Numbered from the stretch's first letter, positions 5,381 through 13,157 are shown. The stretch is 17,778 nucleotides of DNA from JAAFHB01 sp038240855 (GCA_038240855.1 JBBRGI010000032.1:1-17778), one strand, 5' to 3'. Numbers and translations: made by a program. The notes: a model not told the origin generated them from the letters alone.

Positions 5381-7069
5381 ATGAGTAACAAAATGTTGAA
5401 GACAGCGCTTGCCGTGTCTTTTGTAGTCATCCTCGGACTTTCGTTCTGGGGATTTAAAAGTGATCAGAAGAATTTCCAAATTTCAAAAAACCTCGATATC
5501 TTTTATACGTTGGTGCGGGAATTGAATCTTTTCTATGTCGATGAGGTAGAAGCCGACAAATTGATTAAGACGGGGATCGATGATATGCTTGAAACACTCG
5601 ACCCCTATACCGTGTTTATTCCGGAATCGGAAATGGACGAATTTAAGTTTATGACCACGGGTGAGTATGCCGGAATCGGTGCGATGATTAGTAAACGGGG
5701 CAGTCAGATTATGGTTGCCGAGCCTTATGAAGGTTTCCCGGCACAGGTAAACGGGTTAAAAGCCGGTGATATTTTTATTGAAGTCGATGGAAAGCCGGTT
5801 GATAAGATGGTTGTTTCCGATGTCTCGGAAATATTAAAAGGTCCAGCTAAAAAACCGGTCAAGGTTAAGATGCAGCGGCCCGGGGAGAAGAAACCTTTCA
5901 CGCTCGATATTGTCCGTGAAGAGATTCAGATCGATCCGGTGACCTATTATGGAATGATTGATTCCAAAACAGGTTATGTTCGTCTTTCGAGTTTTACCGA
6001 TGGATGCGCTGAAAGTGTCCGTGATGCTATTCTTGATCTTAGGGACAAGAAAGGGGCTTCAACGCTGGTTCTTGACCTTCGTTCGAACCCGGGCGGCTTA
6101 CTTGGCGAAGCAGTTAAGGTAACCAATCTCTTTGTCAATCATGGACAGGAAATTGTGAGTACCAAGGGAAAAGTTTCGCAATGGGATAAAACCTACCGCG
6201 CAACAGAACAGCCTGTAGATTCAATGATGCCGCTGGTTGTGCTGGTTAATAGCGGTTCCGCATCGGCTTCAGAGATTGTTGCCGGGGCGCTACAGGATCT
6301 TGATCGTGCTGTGATTATGGGTAACCGTACATTTGGAAAAGGACTTGTACAAACCACGAGGGACCTCAGTTACAACACGAAACTTAAAGTTACAACTGCC
6401 AAATACTATATTCCAAGTGGCCGGTGTATACAGGCGCTCGATTATTCTCACCGGAATCCTGATGGAAGTGTAGGGAATATTCCCGATTCGCTGATCACCG
6501 AATTTAAAACCAAAAATGGCCGTATTGTAAAGGATGGGGGAGGAGTTACTCCGGATATCCGTAATGTTCAGGATACATTAAGTGCACTGTCGTATAAGCT
6601 GGTACAGGATTATATGCTATTCGATTTTGCCACTTTATATGCAGCTAAACACAAAACGATTGCTCCGGCAGACCAATTTACCATCGGCGACGATATCTAT
6701 GAGGAATTTCATCAGTTTCTGCTTGATAAGAAATTCTCCTACGAATCGAGAAGTGAACAAACTTTGAAGGTGCTTATGGAGACGGCCCGGAAAGAGCGCT
6801 ATTTCGAAGGTGCCAAAAATGAATTTGCCGCTCTTGAAAAGGGCCTGGCGCTAAATCTTGACCAGGATCTCGACAAGTCGGGAAAGGAAGTACGCGATCT
6901 TTTAAAGGATGAAATTGTTTCACGCTACTATTATCAAAAGGGAGCAATTGTGGCTGCGCTGCAAACCGATGAGGAGATTAAGCATGTTGTGGCGTTATTT
7001 CATAATCCTGCGGAATATTCCCGGATATTCAAACCAACTTCTGTTGTTACAGCCGGGAAATCAAAATAG
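5381..7069 (+). CDS. C-terminal processing peptidase (S41 family, CtpA/Prc type)
   Basis: The 562-residue product is a secreted or periplasmic membrane-anchored serine protease. An N-terminal hydrophobic segment (residues about 6-23) is a signal anchor or uncleaved signal. A PDZ domain follows (about 95-170, GLKAGDIFIEVDGKPV) and then the S41 catalytic domain, with the nucleophile Ser295 in GSASASE and the general base Lys320 in GNRTFGKGLVQ, at the 25-residue spacing of Prc and CtpB. A C-terminal region of about 180 residues follows, as in many Bacteroidota members. I chose the ATG at 5381 because AAAGG precedes it and the hydrophobic segment then starts normally; an upstream in-frame ATG at 5354 is less likely. 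Such proteases trim or degrade envelope proteins with exposed C-termini. The next gene starts 15 bases after the stop, so the two are probably co-transcribed. Confidence 0.95.
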   Translation: MSNKMLKTALAVSFVVILGLSFWGFKSDQKNFQISKNLDIFYTLVRELNLFYVDEVEADKLIKTGIDDMLETLDPYTVFIPESEMDEFKFMTTGEYAGIGAMISKRGSQIMVAEPYEGFPAQVNGLKAGDIFIEVDGKPVDKMVVSDVSEILKGPAKKPVKVKMQRPGEKKPFTLDIVREEIQIDPVTYYGMIDSKTGYVRLSSFTDGCAESVRDAILDLRDKKGASTLVLDLRSNPGGLLGEAVKVTNLFVNHGQEIVSTKGKVSQWDKTYRATEQPVDSMMPLVVLVNSGSASASEIVAGALQDLDRAVIMGNRTFGKGLVQTTRDLSYNTKLKVTTAKYYIPSGRCIQALDYSHRNPDGSVGNIPDSLITEFKTKNGRIVKDGGGVTPDIRNVQDTLSALSYKLVQDYMLFDFATLYAAKHKTIAPADQFTIGDDIYEEFHQFLLDKKFSYESRSEQTLKVLMETARKERYFEGAKNEFAALEKGLALNLDQDLDKSGKEVRDLLKDEIVSRYYYQKGAIVAALQTDEEIKHVVALFHNPAEYSRIFKPTSVVTAGKSK

Positions 7070-7084
7070 AGATATAAACCCGGT

Positions 7085-8056
7085 ATGAAGAAAAAAATTC
7101 TGGTCATGGCCCGGGTCCCAAGATCCGGCTTAACGGATCTTGAGGATCAGTTTGAGATTATTTATCCTGAAAGTTTTAGATTTAATGAAGGTGATCTCCA
7201 AAAGCATATTGCTGATGCAGATGGTATTTTATCGGTTTTTACCCTGCCGTTAAAAGCTGAAATGCTCAAACTGGCAATGCGACTGAAAATCATCTCCAAC
7301 TTTGGTGTCGGATACAATAACATTGACCTTGACTTTGCAACATCAAAGGGTATTGCAGTCTGTAATACTCCCGACTCTGTCACCGAACCGACTGCCGAAA
7401 TGGCTATGGGACTTATGATTAGCCTGTTGCGCAGAATATGCGAGACCGACCGCAAATTACGAAACCCATCAGGTCTGAAATGGGGCATGATGGAAAACCT
7501 GGGGAGTTCACTGTGGGGAAAAACCCTGGGCATTATCGGGATGGGAAGAATCGGACGTGCATTATCGAGGCGGGCAGTTGCTTCAGGAATGAAGGTCGTT
7601 TATTTTAACCGCACACGATTGGATACTGCTCTTGAACTTCAAAATAATGTTACCTGGGTACCGTTTGATGGACTTCTTCAACGATCGGATGTCATATCGC
7701 TGAATTGTCCCTTAACAGAGGATACCCTTCATTTGATAGATGTAAAACAAATATCACAAATGAAAGACGGCGTTTATATCATAAATACCTCCAGGGGACC
7801 TGTCATCAATGAAGTCGCACTCGTCCGGGGCCTGTTAAATGGCAAAATCGGGGGAGCCGGGCTCGATGTTTTCGAACAGGAACCGGTTATAAGTCCCGAA
7901 CTGCTATTAATGGATAATGTTGTACTCACTCCGCATAATGCAACGGGTACGACTGATACACGAATCATGACAGCCAGGGAAGCTTCTGCAAGTATTATCC
8001 GGTTTTTTGATGGAAGGCGTGATATCCCTATCGTTAACCCGGCTATCTGGGGTTAA
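7085..8056 (+). CDS. NAD-dependent D-2-hydroxyacid dehydrogenase
   Basis: The 323-residue product is a complete member of the D-isomer-specific 2-hydroxyacid dehydrogenase family. It has the split catalytic domain, a Rossmann NAD(H) domain with GxGxxG at 152-157 (GMGRIG), and the catalytic triad Arg237 (TSRGPV), Glu266 (DVFEQEP) and His284 (TPHNATGT). NFGVGYNNID near residue 75 is the usual substrate-loop signature of the glyoxylate/hydroxypyruvate reductase group. Exact substrate cannot be read from the sequence; reduction of glyoxylate, hydroxypyruvate or a related 2-oxoacid is likely. It is cytoplasmic and follows the S41 protease gene by 15 bases, probably in one operon, although no functional link between the two is evident. 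Confidence 0.93.
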   Translation: MKKKILVMARVPRSGLTDLEDQFEIIYPESFRFNEGDLQKHIADADGILSVFTLPLKAEMLKLAMRLKIISNFGVGYNNIDLDFATSKGIAVCNTPDSVTEPTAEMAMGLMISLLRRICETDRKLRNPSGLKWGMMENLGSSLWGKTLGIIGMGRIGRALSRRAVASGMKVVYFNRTRLDTALELQNNVTWVPFDGLLQRSDVISLNCPLTEDTLHLIDVKQISQMKDGVYIINTSRGPVINEVALVRGLLNGKIGGAGLDVFEQEPVISPELLLMDNVVLTPHNATGTTDTRIMTAREASASIIRFFDGRRDIPIVNPAIWG

Positions 8057-8090
8057 ACTGGTCCCTGGAATAGAACCGGTTAATGCTCAA

Positions 8091-8135
8091 ATTCCGATTT
8101 AATCCCTTGAAATCGAAGTAATTGGAATAATTTTT
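8091..8135 (+). terminator. Candidate terminator after the dehydrogenase gene
   Basis: ATTCC and GGAAT enclose an inner stem CGATTT/AAATCG with a nine-base loop, followed by AATTTTT. The stem has a large asymmetric bulge, so it is weaker than the other terminators here. It lies between two convergent genes (ending 8056 and 8141), where a terminator is expected. Confidence 0.35.
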
Positions 8136-8140
8136 CCGGT

Positions 8141-8650
8141 TTAATTGCCTAAAATTGAAAAGGTTTCTGGAAAGAAGACCGTAAGACTTGCAAAGATCAG
8201 GATAATAATTGCCAGGGCAACAAAAAACAGGGTGATCCCAAGCTTATAGCGTTTGTTGCTATTCACAAGTTCATGGTGGATCATGATTTTGTTAATCTTG
8301 TCAGTTAGTTTAGTCAGAGCATACTGATCTTTGACAATATAGTCATACGCGCCGTATTTCATCGAATTTATGGCAACTTCGATATTATCCTGGCCTGATA
8401 AAAAAATAAAATCGGTTTCGGGGTATTTTCTTTTGGTAGCCCTCAGGACATCGATACCATTGATCCCATCAAGAAGATAATCCTGGATGATAATATCGGG
8501 TTTCCTGTTGATGTTTTTAAGGCATTCCTCGCCGCTCGTGAAACTTTCAGTTCTTATCAGTTTATGCGAACGTAAGTGATTAGCAATAATTTTATTATAA
8601 ACAGAATTGTCTTCTACAATGAATATTAAGGGATATTTCTCCTTGTTCAT
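8141..8650 (-). CDS. Response-regulator receiver protein with C-terminal transmembrane helix
   Basis: The 169-residue product has a full receiver domain (residues about 6-125): acidic pair Glu13/Asp14, phosphoacceptor Asp57 (IIIQDYLLDG), switch Ser85 (LSGQD) and Lys107 (VKD). Instead of a DNA-binding or enzymatic output domain it ends in a short basic linker (NSNKRYK) and one strongly hydrophobic helix (about 137-160), leaving a short tail. By the positive-inside rule the receiver domain would be cytoplasmic and tethered to the inner membrane. No histidine kinase is adjacent. It is divergent from the SPOR lipoprotein gene. The receiver call is secure; the membrane tether is clear from hydrophobicity; the role is unknown. 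Confidence 0.9.
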   Translation of the reverse strand: MNKEKYPLIFIVEDNSVYNKIIANHLRSHKLIRTESFTSGEECLKNINRKPDIIIQDYLLDGINGIDVLRATKRKYPETDFIFLSGQDNIEVAINSMKYGAYDYIVKDQYALTKLTDKINKIMIHHELVNSNKRYKLGITLFFVALAIIILIFASLTVFFPETFSILGN

Positions 8651-8813
8651 AAGTGGTTATTTTTTGTTATGTGTTTGACTCGTCCTGTTTTATTACGAAA
8701 GGACCATGTTAAATTTTGAATGATGGAGGTAAATTTAATAAATGAATTTGATATATTCAAATTTTCATTTTTTTTGTATCTTCACCGGGTACATTTATTA
8801 ATAATTAATAAAA

Positions 8814-9224
8814 ATGAAAATACTGAATATCATTCTTTTACTGGTGGTAATAATGACAGTTGGTTGCAAGTCTAAGAAGATTGCACCAAAACCTGAACCT
8901 ATTAAGTCTGAGACTGTTGAAGTTAAACCTGTAACCTCAAAAGAGGAAAAAGTCACGGCAGCAAGTGGCGAGGCAAAGGATTTCGGAACGAAAAAATTCT
9001 ATATCATTCTTGGCAGTTATGCGGTCTACGAAAACGCTCAAAAATTTAAAAAACAATTGATGGCTGAAGATTTCTTTCCCGGAATTCTTGTCAATGAAGC
9101 GGGTTTGTATCGTGTAAGCGTCAATAGTTATGATGATGAAACGACTGCCCGGAACAGGGTGGCTGAAATTCGCGGGAAATATCCCAAGTATAATGATTTG
9201 TGGCTGTTAATTAAAATACAGTAA
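8814..9224 (+). CDS. SPOR-domain lipoprotein
   Basis: The 136-residue product has a lipoprotein signal peptide (hydrophobic residues 5-16, then TVGC with the lipidated Cys18), a Lys/Pro/Glu-rich linker (about 19-58) and a C-terminal SPOR domain (about 60-134, starting KKFYIILGSYAVYENAQKFKKQL). SPOR domains bind denuded glycan strands of peptidoglycan, typically at division sites, so the protein is probably anchored in the outer membrane and touches the cell wall. After Cys18 come Lys-Ser, not a clear outer-surface export signal. It is monocistronic by appearance: divergent from the receiver gene and followed by a strong terminator. No clear Shine-Dalgarno sequence precedes the ATG, which sits in an AT-rich leader. 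Confidence 0.9.
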   Translation: MKILNIILLLVVIMTVGCKSKKIAPKPEPIKSETVEVKPVTSKEEKVTAASGEAKDFGTKKFYIILGSYAVYENAQKFKKQLMAEDFFPGILVNEAGLYRVSVNSYDDETTARNRVAEIRGKYPKYNDLWLLIKIQ

Positions 9225-9291
9225 AGCAGGAACATTTACTGTACTCCCGGACTGTATTGATAGTTTTGGTTCTTTGCCCCCGATTTCCGTA

Positions 9292-9330
9292 AATTAATAA
9301 AGCTGTCTACAAAGACAGCTTTATTAATTT
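9292..9330. terminator. Bidirectional intrinsic terminator between lipoprotein gene and frr
   Basis: AATTAATAAAGCTGTCT (9292-9308) pairs perfectly with its complement (9313-9329) around an ACAA loop, giving a 17-bp stem whose base is A/T-rich on both sides. It lies between the convergent ends of the SPOR lipoprotein gene (9224) and frr (9349), so it likely ends both transcripts. Confidence 0.85.
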
Positions 9331-9348
9331 TATAGCGTATAAATGAAA

Positions 9349-9915
9349 TTAGACGGTGAGGATTTCTTTTTCTTTCTTCGCGATTAATTCATCAACTTTC
9401 CTGGTAAACCTATCTGTAAAGTCCTGAATTTTATCGGTTGTCACTGCTTCTTCATCTTCAGAAATCTCTTTTGATTTAAGCAGTTTTTTTAAATAATCGT
9501 TGGCATCCTTACGGGCTGCCCGGATGCTTACTTTGGCAATTTCTCCCTCTTTGTGAGCATCCCTGACAAGATTACGGCGCCGTTCCTCGGTAGGTACAGG
9601 AACGTTTATACGGATGAATTCTCCATTGTTTTCGGGATTAAAACCAAGATTGGAATTGATGATGGCTCTTTCAATGGGCTGAATCATTTTCTTGTCCCAC
9701 GGTTGTATTGCGATCGTTCTTGCGTCGGGAGTACTTACATTCGATACCTGCATTATGGGGGTAGGGACGCTGTAATAATCAACCACAACACTTTCAATCA
9801 TCCGGGGACTGGCTTTTCCTGCCCGGATATGAGCCAATTCGTGATCAAGATGTGCAATTGCATGTTCCATCCTTTCGGTGGTGTCATCAATGAGCATTTG
9901 TATTTCTTCGTTCAT
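9349..9915 (-). CDS. frr: Ribosome recycling factor
   Basis: The 188-residue product is a complete RRF, which with EF-G splits post-termination ribosomes. The three-helix-bundle domain and the inserted beta domain are both recognisable: AHIRAGKASPRMIE, VDYYSVPTPIMQVSNVSTPDARTI, PWDKKMI and the C-terminal VRDAHKEGEIAKVSIRAARKD helix. The length is normal (about 185 in most bacteria). It is the last gene of the minus-strand translation block, 78 bases after pyrH, with its own candidate -7 element and a strong terminator behind it. Confidence 0.98.
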   Translation of the reverse strand: MNEEIQMLIDDTTERMEHAIAHLDHELAHIRAGKASPRMIESVVVDYYSVPTPIMQVSNVSTPDARTIAIQPWDKKMIQPIERAIINSNLGFNPENNGEFIRINVPVPTEERRRNLVRDAHKEGEIAKVSIRAARKDANDYLKKLLKSKEISEDEEAVTTDKIQDFTDRFTRKVDELIAKKEKEILTV

Positions 9916-9951
9916 AGGGCCGAATAAATTAAAACTTGAAGTAGTTCAAAA

Positions 9952-9982
9952 CAAAATTACGAAAAATAAAATAACCAGCGAA
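9952..9982 (-). promoter_or_regulatory. Candidate frr promoter
   Basis: On the minus strand TAATTTTG (9952-9959) matches TAnnTTTG exactly, with TTCG 19 bases upstream (9979-9982) as a three-of-four -33 match. It overlaps the hairpin at the end of pyrH. It would let frr be transcribed apart from pyrH. Confidence 0.4.
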
Positions 9983-9997
9983 CATTTGTTTCGCTAG
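9962..9997 (-). terminator. Candidate terminator at the end of pyrH
   Basis: As minus-strand RNA CUAGCGAA pairs with UUCGCUGG (eight pairs, one G-U) around a seven-base loop, followed by the T-rich run TTATTTTATTTTT. The upstream arm includes the last two bases of the pyrH stop codon. The T-tract is interrupted by A residues, so termination may be partial. Confidence 0.5.
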
Positions 9998-10704
9998 TTG
10001 TGTACAACTGTCCCGATTGATTCGCCATTCAGCACTTTGATCAGGTTACCCACCGTATCCATATCGAAAACAATAATGGGTAAATTGTTCTCCTTACACA
10101 TGGTGGTTGCCGTGAGATCCATGATTTTCAATCCGCGGTTATAGATCTCATCAAACGTGATATCGGTAAATTTTGTCGCCATAGGATCTTTAAGCGGATC
10201 GGCCGTATAAATCCCGTCAACACGCGTTCCTTTAAGCATCGCGTCAGCTTCGATCTCAATTCCGCGTAGCGAAGAACCTGTATCAGTAGTAAAATAGGGA
10301 TTCCCGGTGCCGCCCGAAAAGATGGCCACTTCGCCCCGTTCAAGTGTTTCAATCGCTTTGTCTTTCGAATAGAATTCACCTACAGGTTCCATCCTGATTG
10401 CTGTCAGCACTCTTGATTTGACTCCAATGACTGTAAGGGCAGAATTCAGTGCCAGGCTGTTGATAACCGTTGCCAACATCCCCATCTGATCACCCTTCAC
10501 CCTGTCGAATCCTTTTGAGGCACCAGCGAGTCCTCTGAAAATATTTCCGCCGCCGATCACAATGCCCAACTGTACTCCCATTTCCACCGCCTCCTTTATC
10601 TGTCCGGCATAATCTGTTAACCGCGACGGGTCAATGCCATAAAGTTTTTCTCCCATGAGTGATTCTCCGGAAAGTTTCAGTAAGACTCTTTTATACTTTA
10701 CCAT
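9994..10704 (-). CDS. pyrH: UMP kinase
   Basis: The 236-residue product is a bacterial-type uridylate kinase of the amino acid kinase fold, converting UMP to UDP with ATP. Diagnostic segments are the N-terminal LLKLSGESLMG (Lys10), the phosphate loop GGGNIFRG (51-58), GDQMGM near 71-76, GGTGNPYFTTD (131-141) and the nucleotide segment TRVDGIYTADP. Length fits the family. It is separated from tsf by a strong terminator and has an exact -7 element just upstream, so it probably starts a new transcript rather than belonging to the ribosomal protein operon. Confidence 0.98.
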   Translation of the reverse strand: MVKYKRVLLKLSGESLMGEKLYGIDPSRLTDYAGQIKEAVEMGVQLGIVIGGGNIFRGLAGASKGFDRVKGDQMGMLATVINSLALNSALTVIGVKSRVLTAIRMEPVGEFYSKDKAIETLERGEVAIFSGGTGNPYFTTDTGSSLRGIEIEADAMLKGTRVDGIYTADPLKDPMATKFTDITFDEIYNRGLKIMDLTATTMCKENNLPIIVFDMDTVGNLIKVLNGESIGTVVHN

Positions 10705-10722
10705 TATTATAGTTTTTCAGGA

Positions 10723-10730
10723 CAAAGCTA
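10723..10730 (-). promoter_or_regulatory. Candidate -7 element of pyrH promoter
   Basis: On the minus strand TAGCTTTG is an exact TAnnTTTG match, 18 bases upstream of the pyrH ATG. No clear -33 element is found at the usual distance. The strong terminator between tsf and this site makes a separate pyrH promoter necessary. Confidence 0.45.
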
Positions 10731-10819
10731 CGTCAAAAAGTTTAAACATAAGGATCTCTGACCAAATATTGAGCTCCAATTTAAGTTAAATGTGGAGGGT
10801 TTTTAGTCAGCAGTAAACG

Positions 10820-10848
10820 AAAAAAAGAGCCCCAAAACTGAGGCTCTT
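10820..10848 (-). terminator. Intrinsic terminator after tsf
   Basis: As minus-strand RNA AAGAGCCUC pairs with GGGGCUCUU (nine pairs, one U-G) around a six-base loop and runs into seven U residues (plus-strand A at 10820-10826). It lies 22 bases after the tsf stop and ends the rpsB-tsf transcript. Confidence 0.9.
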
Positions 10849-10870
10849 CTTATAGTATAGAAACTATTTA

Positions 10871-11695
10871 TTATACATTCAACGTGAAACGGACAAATCC
10901 GGTTACTTTCACGTCTTTATCAACGCCTGTAAGGTATTGACGAATAGTTAATTTATTGTCTTTGACAAAATCCTGGTTTAAAAGGGTACTGTCCTTATAA
11001 AATTTATTGAGGGCACCCTGGGCAATTTTATCAAGCATCGCTTCAGGTTTTCCCTCGAGGCGGAATTTCTCCCTGGCAATTTTTAACTCCTGTTCAACGA
11101 TCTCAGGTGCAACATCACTGCTGTCAACAGCAACAGGACTCATTGCCGCAATTTGCATTGCAACGTCTCTCCCGGCCTGATTTTCAATTACTTTGCTGAA
11201 ACCAACGAGGGTGGCTAATTTATTGCCGGGGTGAATGTAAGCGACAACGTATGCAGACTCGATGGCGGCATAGTAAGGCAACTCTATTTTTTCACCAATA
11301 ATGCCGGTTTGCTCAAGAACCTGTTCACCGATTGTTCTGCCATCCATGATCAAAGCCTTCACTTCATCGAGATTGGCACATTTACTTGCAATCGCATTCG
11401 TGAGGATCTTTTCGTTCAACGCGATGAAATTCTCATTTTTAGCCACGAAATCTGTTTCGCAATTTAATGATGAAACAGCACCAAAGGTCTTGTCTTCAGA
11501 TACTTTGGCGAGCACAACCCCTTCAGATGATTCCCTGTCGGCGCGTTTGCTGGCAACTAATTTTCCTTTTTCGCGGATGATTTCGATAGCACGGTCAAAA
11601 TTGCCCTCTGCGTCTGTAAGCGCATTTTTGCAATCCATCATTCCGGCGCCGGTTGCTTTGCGCAACTTTACAACATCAGCAGTAGAAATATTCAT
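10871..11695 (-). CDS. tsf: Translation elongation factor Ts
   Basis: The 274-residue product is a full EF-Ts, the nucleotide exchange factor for EF-Tu. The N-terminal UBA-like domain starts TADVVKLRKATGAGMMDCKNAL. The EF-Tu contact motif TDFVAKN is at residues 81-87. Two dimerisation subdomains follow. The length is usual for the phylum. It follows rpsB by 24 bases and is closed by a strong terminator, so rpsB and tsf form one unit, as in most bacteria. Confidence 0.98.
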   Translation of the reverse strand: MNISTADVVKLRKATGAGMMDCKNALTDAEGNFDRAIEIIREKGKLVASKRADRESSEGVVLAKVSEDKTFGAVSSLNCETDFVAKNENFIALNEKILTNAIASKCANLDEVKALIMDGRTIGEQVLEQTGIIGEKIELPYYAAIESAYVVAYIHPGNKLATLVGFSKVIENQAGRDVAMQIAAMSPVAVDSSDVAPEIVEQELKIAREKFRLEGKPEAMLDKIAQGALNKFYKDSTLLNQDFVKDNKLTIRQYLTGVDKDVKVTGFVRFTLNV

Positions 11696-11719
11696 TATTC
11701 AGAAATTTATATGCAGTTA

Positions 11720-12649
11720 TTATTTTATATCAATTACGTCCTCTTCGGGAAGGGACTCGTCAATTACTTCTTCATCAACAATATCTCCTTCATCCGAAAG
11801 ATCTTCATCGTTTAATAAATCAGCTATTTTTTCTTCAGTAAAATCTTCCTTTTCGTCAGCTTCTTCGATGTCGTCTTCTACAATGATTTTAACAACCGCT
11901 TTACGACCAGTTTTCTTTAAGGTAAATGGTTTTTCGTCGGTCTCATCTTTTTCGCGCTCAACTTTACGATCCGAAAGACCATCTTTAATAGCCTCGCACA
12001 TTGTATTAATGATTAACTCGATGGATTGTGATGCATCGTCGTTTGAAGGGATAATGAAATCGATTCCTTCAGGATTCGAATTGGTATCGACCATTGCAAA
12101 AATAGGGATACTCAGGCGCTGTGCTTCGCGTACCGCGATTTTTTCCTTTAAAACATCAACGATAAAAAGGGCGGCCGGAAGACGGGTAAGATCAACGATT
12201 GATCCCAAAACCTTCTCAAGCTTTGCTCTCTGACGGGTGATCTGCAATTTTTCACGTTTTGATAAATTGTCCCATGCAGCATCCTTGGTCAATTTATCGA
12301 TCGAAGACATTTTCTTTACAGCCTTGCGGATGGTCGGGAAGTTGGTAAGCATACCACCTGGCCAACGTTCAGCAACGTAAGGCATATTTACTGCGCTAAC
12401 CTTTTCAGCAACAATTAATTTCGCCTGTTTCTTTGTGGCAACGAAAAGTATTTTCCGGCCTGATCTTGAGATTTGTTTGAGTGCTTCGGCGGCTTCGTCA
12501 ATTTTGACGATCGTTTTTTGCAGGTCAATAATGTGAATCCCGTTCTTCTCCATAAAAATATAAGGAGCCATAGCCGGGTTCCATTTGCGCTTAAGGTGAC
12601 CGAAATGTACACCTGCGTCAAGTAATTGCTTAAATTCTGTTCTTGGCAT
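11720..12649 (-). CDS. rpsB: 30S ribosomal protein S2 with long acidic C-terminal tail
   Basis: Residues 1 to about 227 are a normal S2 (TEFKQLLDAGVHFGHLKRKWNP, RWPGGMLTNFPTIRK, VDTNSNPEGIDFIIPSNDDA). The protein is then extended to 309 residues, against about 240 in Escherichia coli. The tail first has a basic patch (KKTGRKAVVK) and then a strongly acidic segment: 27 of the 50 residues from 258 to 307 are Asp or Glu. The extra part is in frame and codon use looks like the rest, so it is not an obvious frameshift. S2 sits at the 30S platform and is needed for S1 binding and initiation. A 40-base hairpin lies 30 bases before the start. tsf follows in the same transcript. Confidence 0.97.
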   Translation of the reverse strand: MPRTEFKQLLDAGVHFGHLKRKWNPAMAPYIFMEKNGIHIIDLQKTIVKIDEAAEALKQISRSGRKILFVATKKQAKLIVAEKVSAVNMPYVAERWPGGMLTNFPTIRKAVKKMSSIDKLTKDAAWDNLSKREKLQITRQRAKLEKVLGSIVDLTRLPAALFIVDVLKEKIAVREAQRLSIPIFAMVDTNSNPEGIDFIIPSNDDASQSIELIINTMCEAIKDGLSDRKVEREKDETDEKPFTLKKTGRKAVVKIIVEDDIEEADEKEDFTEEKIADLLNDEDLSDEGDIVDEEVIDESLPEEDVIDIK

Positions 12650-12679
12650 AATAATGATTTGTTTACGTTCTGTTCAGTC

Positions 12680-12719
12680 AATTACCCGGTAGTCCAAAAT
12701 AATTGGAGTCCGGGTAATT
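12680..12719 (-). promoter_or_regulatory. Long hairpin in the rpsB leader
   Basis: As minus-strand RNA AAUUACCCGG pairs perfectly with CCGGGUAAUU (10 bp). Above it UCCAA pairs with UUGGA across a small internal loop, closing a UUAUU-type loop. No T-tract follows on either strand, so it is not a standard terminator. It ends 30 bases before the rpsB ATG. S2 and several other ribosomal proteins regulate their own mRNAs through leader structures, so an autoregulatory or processing role is possible. I do not recognise it as a named RNA family. Confidence 0.55.
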
Positions 12720-12741
12720 TAGATGCTAAACAATATTTATT

Positions 12742-12766
12742 AAAAAAATTTCAATCCGAAGATTAA
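12742..12766 (-). terminator. Candidate terminator at the end of rpsI
   Basis: As minus-strand RNA UUAAUC pairs with GAUUGA (six pairs, one U-G) around a UUCG tetraloop, followed by AA and seven U residues. The upstream arm includes the rpsI stop codon. The stem is short but the UUCG loop and T-tract are strong features, so partial termination between rpsI and rpsB is plausible. Confidence 0.6.
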
Positions 12767-13152
12767 CGTTTCGAGAACTGGAAGCGTTTACGCGCTTTCG
12801 GACGTCCTGGTTTTTTACGTTCCACCTCGCGTGGATCGCGTGTCAGAAAACCGGCTGCTTTCAGTTTGGGACGATACTCAGCTTCGTTGATTTTGAGCAG
12901 GGCACGTGAAATACCCAGACGAAGAGCTTCCGCCTGACCATTTAAACCACCTCCGTCGAGATTGACTTTTACATCGTACTGACCCGCAACCTCACAGAGA
13001 TTAAATGGCTGAAGTACAATGTATTGCAATGTCCCTACGGGGAAATATTCGTTTAATTCCCGTTTATTGATGGTAATGTTTCCTTTTCCTTCAGAAAGAT
13101 ATACACGGGCAACAGCAGTTTTTCTTCTGCCAATAGAGTTAATGATTTCCAT
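12763..13152 (-). CDS. rpsI: 30S ribosomal protein S9
   Basis: The 129-residue product is a complete S9: IGRRKTAVARVYLSEGKGNITINKR at the N-terminus, the GGGLNGQAEALRLGISRAL core, and the conserved basic C-terminus KKPGRPKARKRFQFSKR whose last residues reach the P-site tRNA. It follows rplM by five bases, the nearly universal rplM-rpsI pair, and must be translated from the same transcript. Confidence 0.98.
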   Translation of the reverse strand: MEIINSIGRRKTAVARVYLSEGKGNITINKRELNEYFPVGTLQYIVLQPFNLCEVAGQYDVKVNLDGGGLNGQAEALRLGISRALLKINEAEYRPKLKAAGFLTRDPREVERKKPGRPKARKRFQFSKR

Positions 13153-13157
13153 GATTC

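Noticed and set aside
5200..5430. Minus-strand open frame between rsgA and the protease gene
   Set aside because: It overlaps the protease start and both promoter regions and shows no protein-family character.
7162..7533. Minus-strand open frame within the hydroxyacid dehydrogenase gene
   Set aside because: It is a complement-strand shadow of a complete, well-conserved enzyme.
11301..12233. Long plus-strand open frame of 310 codons opposite tsf and rpsB
   Set aside because: It is antisense to two unmistakable essential genes, very rich in Ser and Phe as expected from the complement of acidic and basic codons, and has no domain character.
12680..12719. The rpsB leader hairpin as an intrinsic terminator
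   Set aside because: No T-tract follows the stem on either strand.
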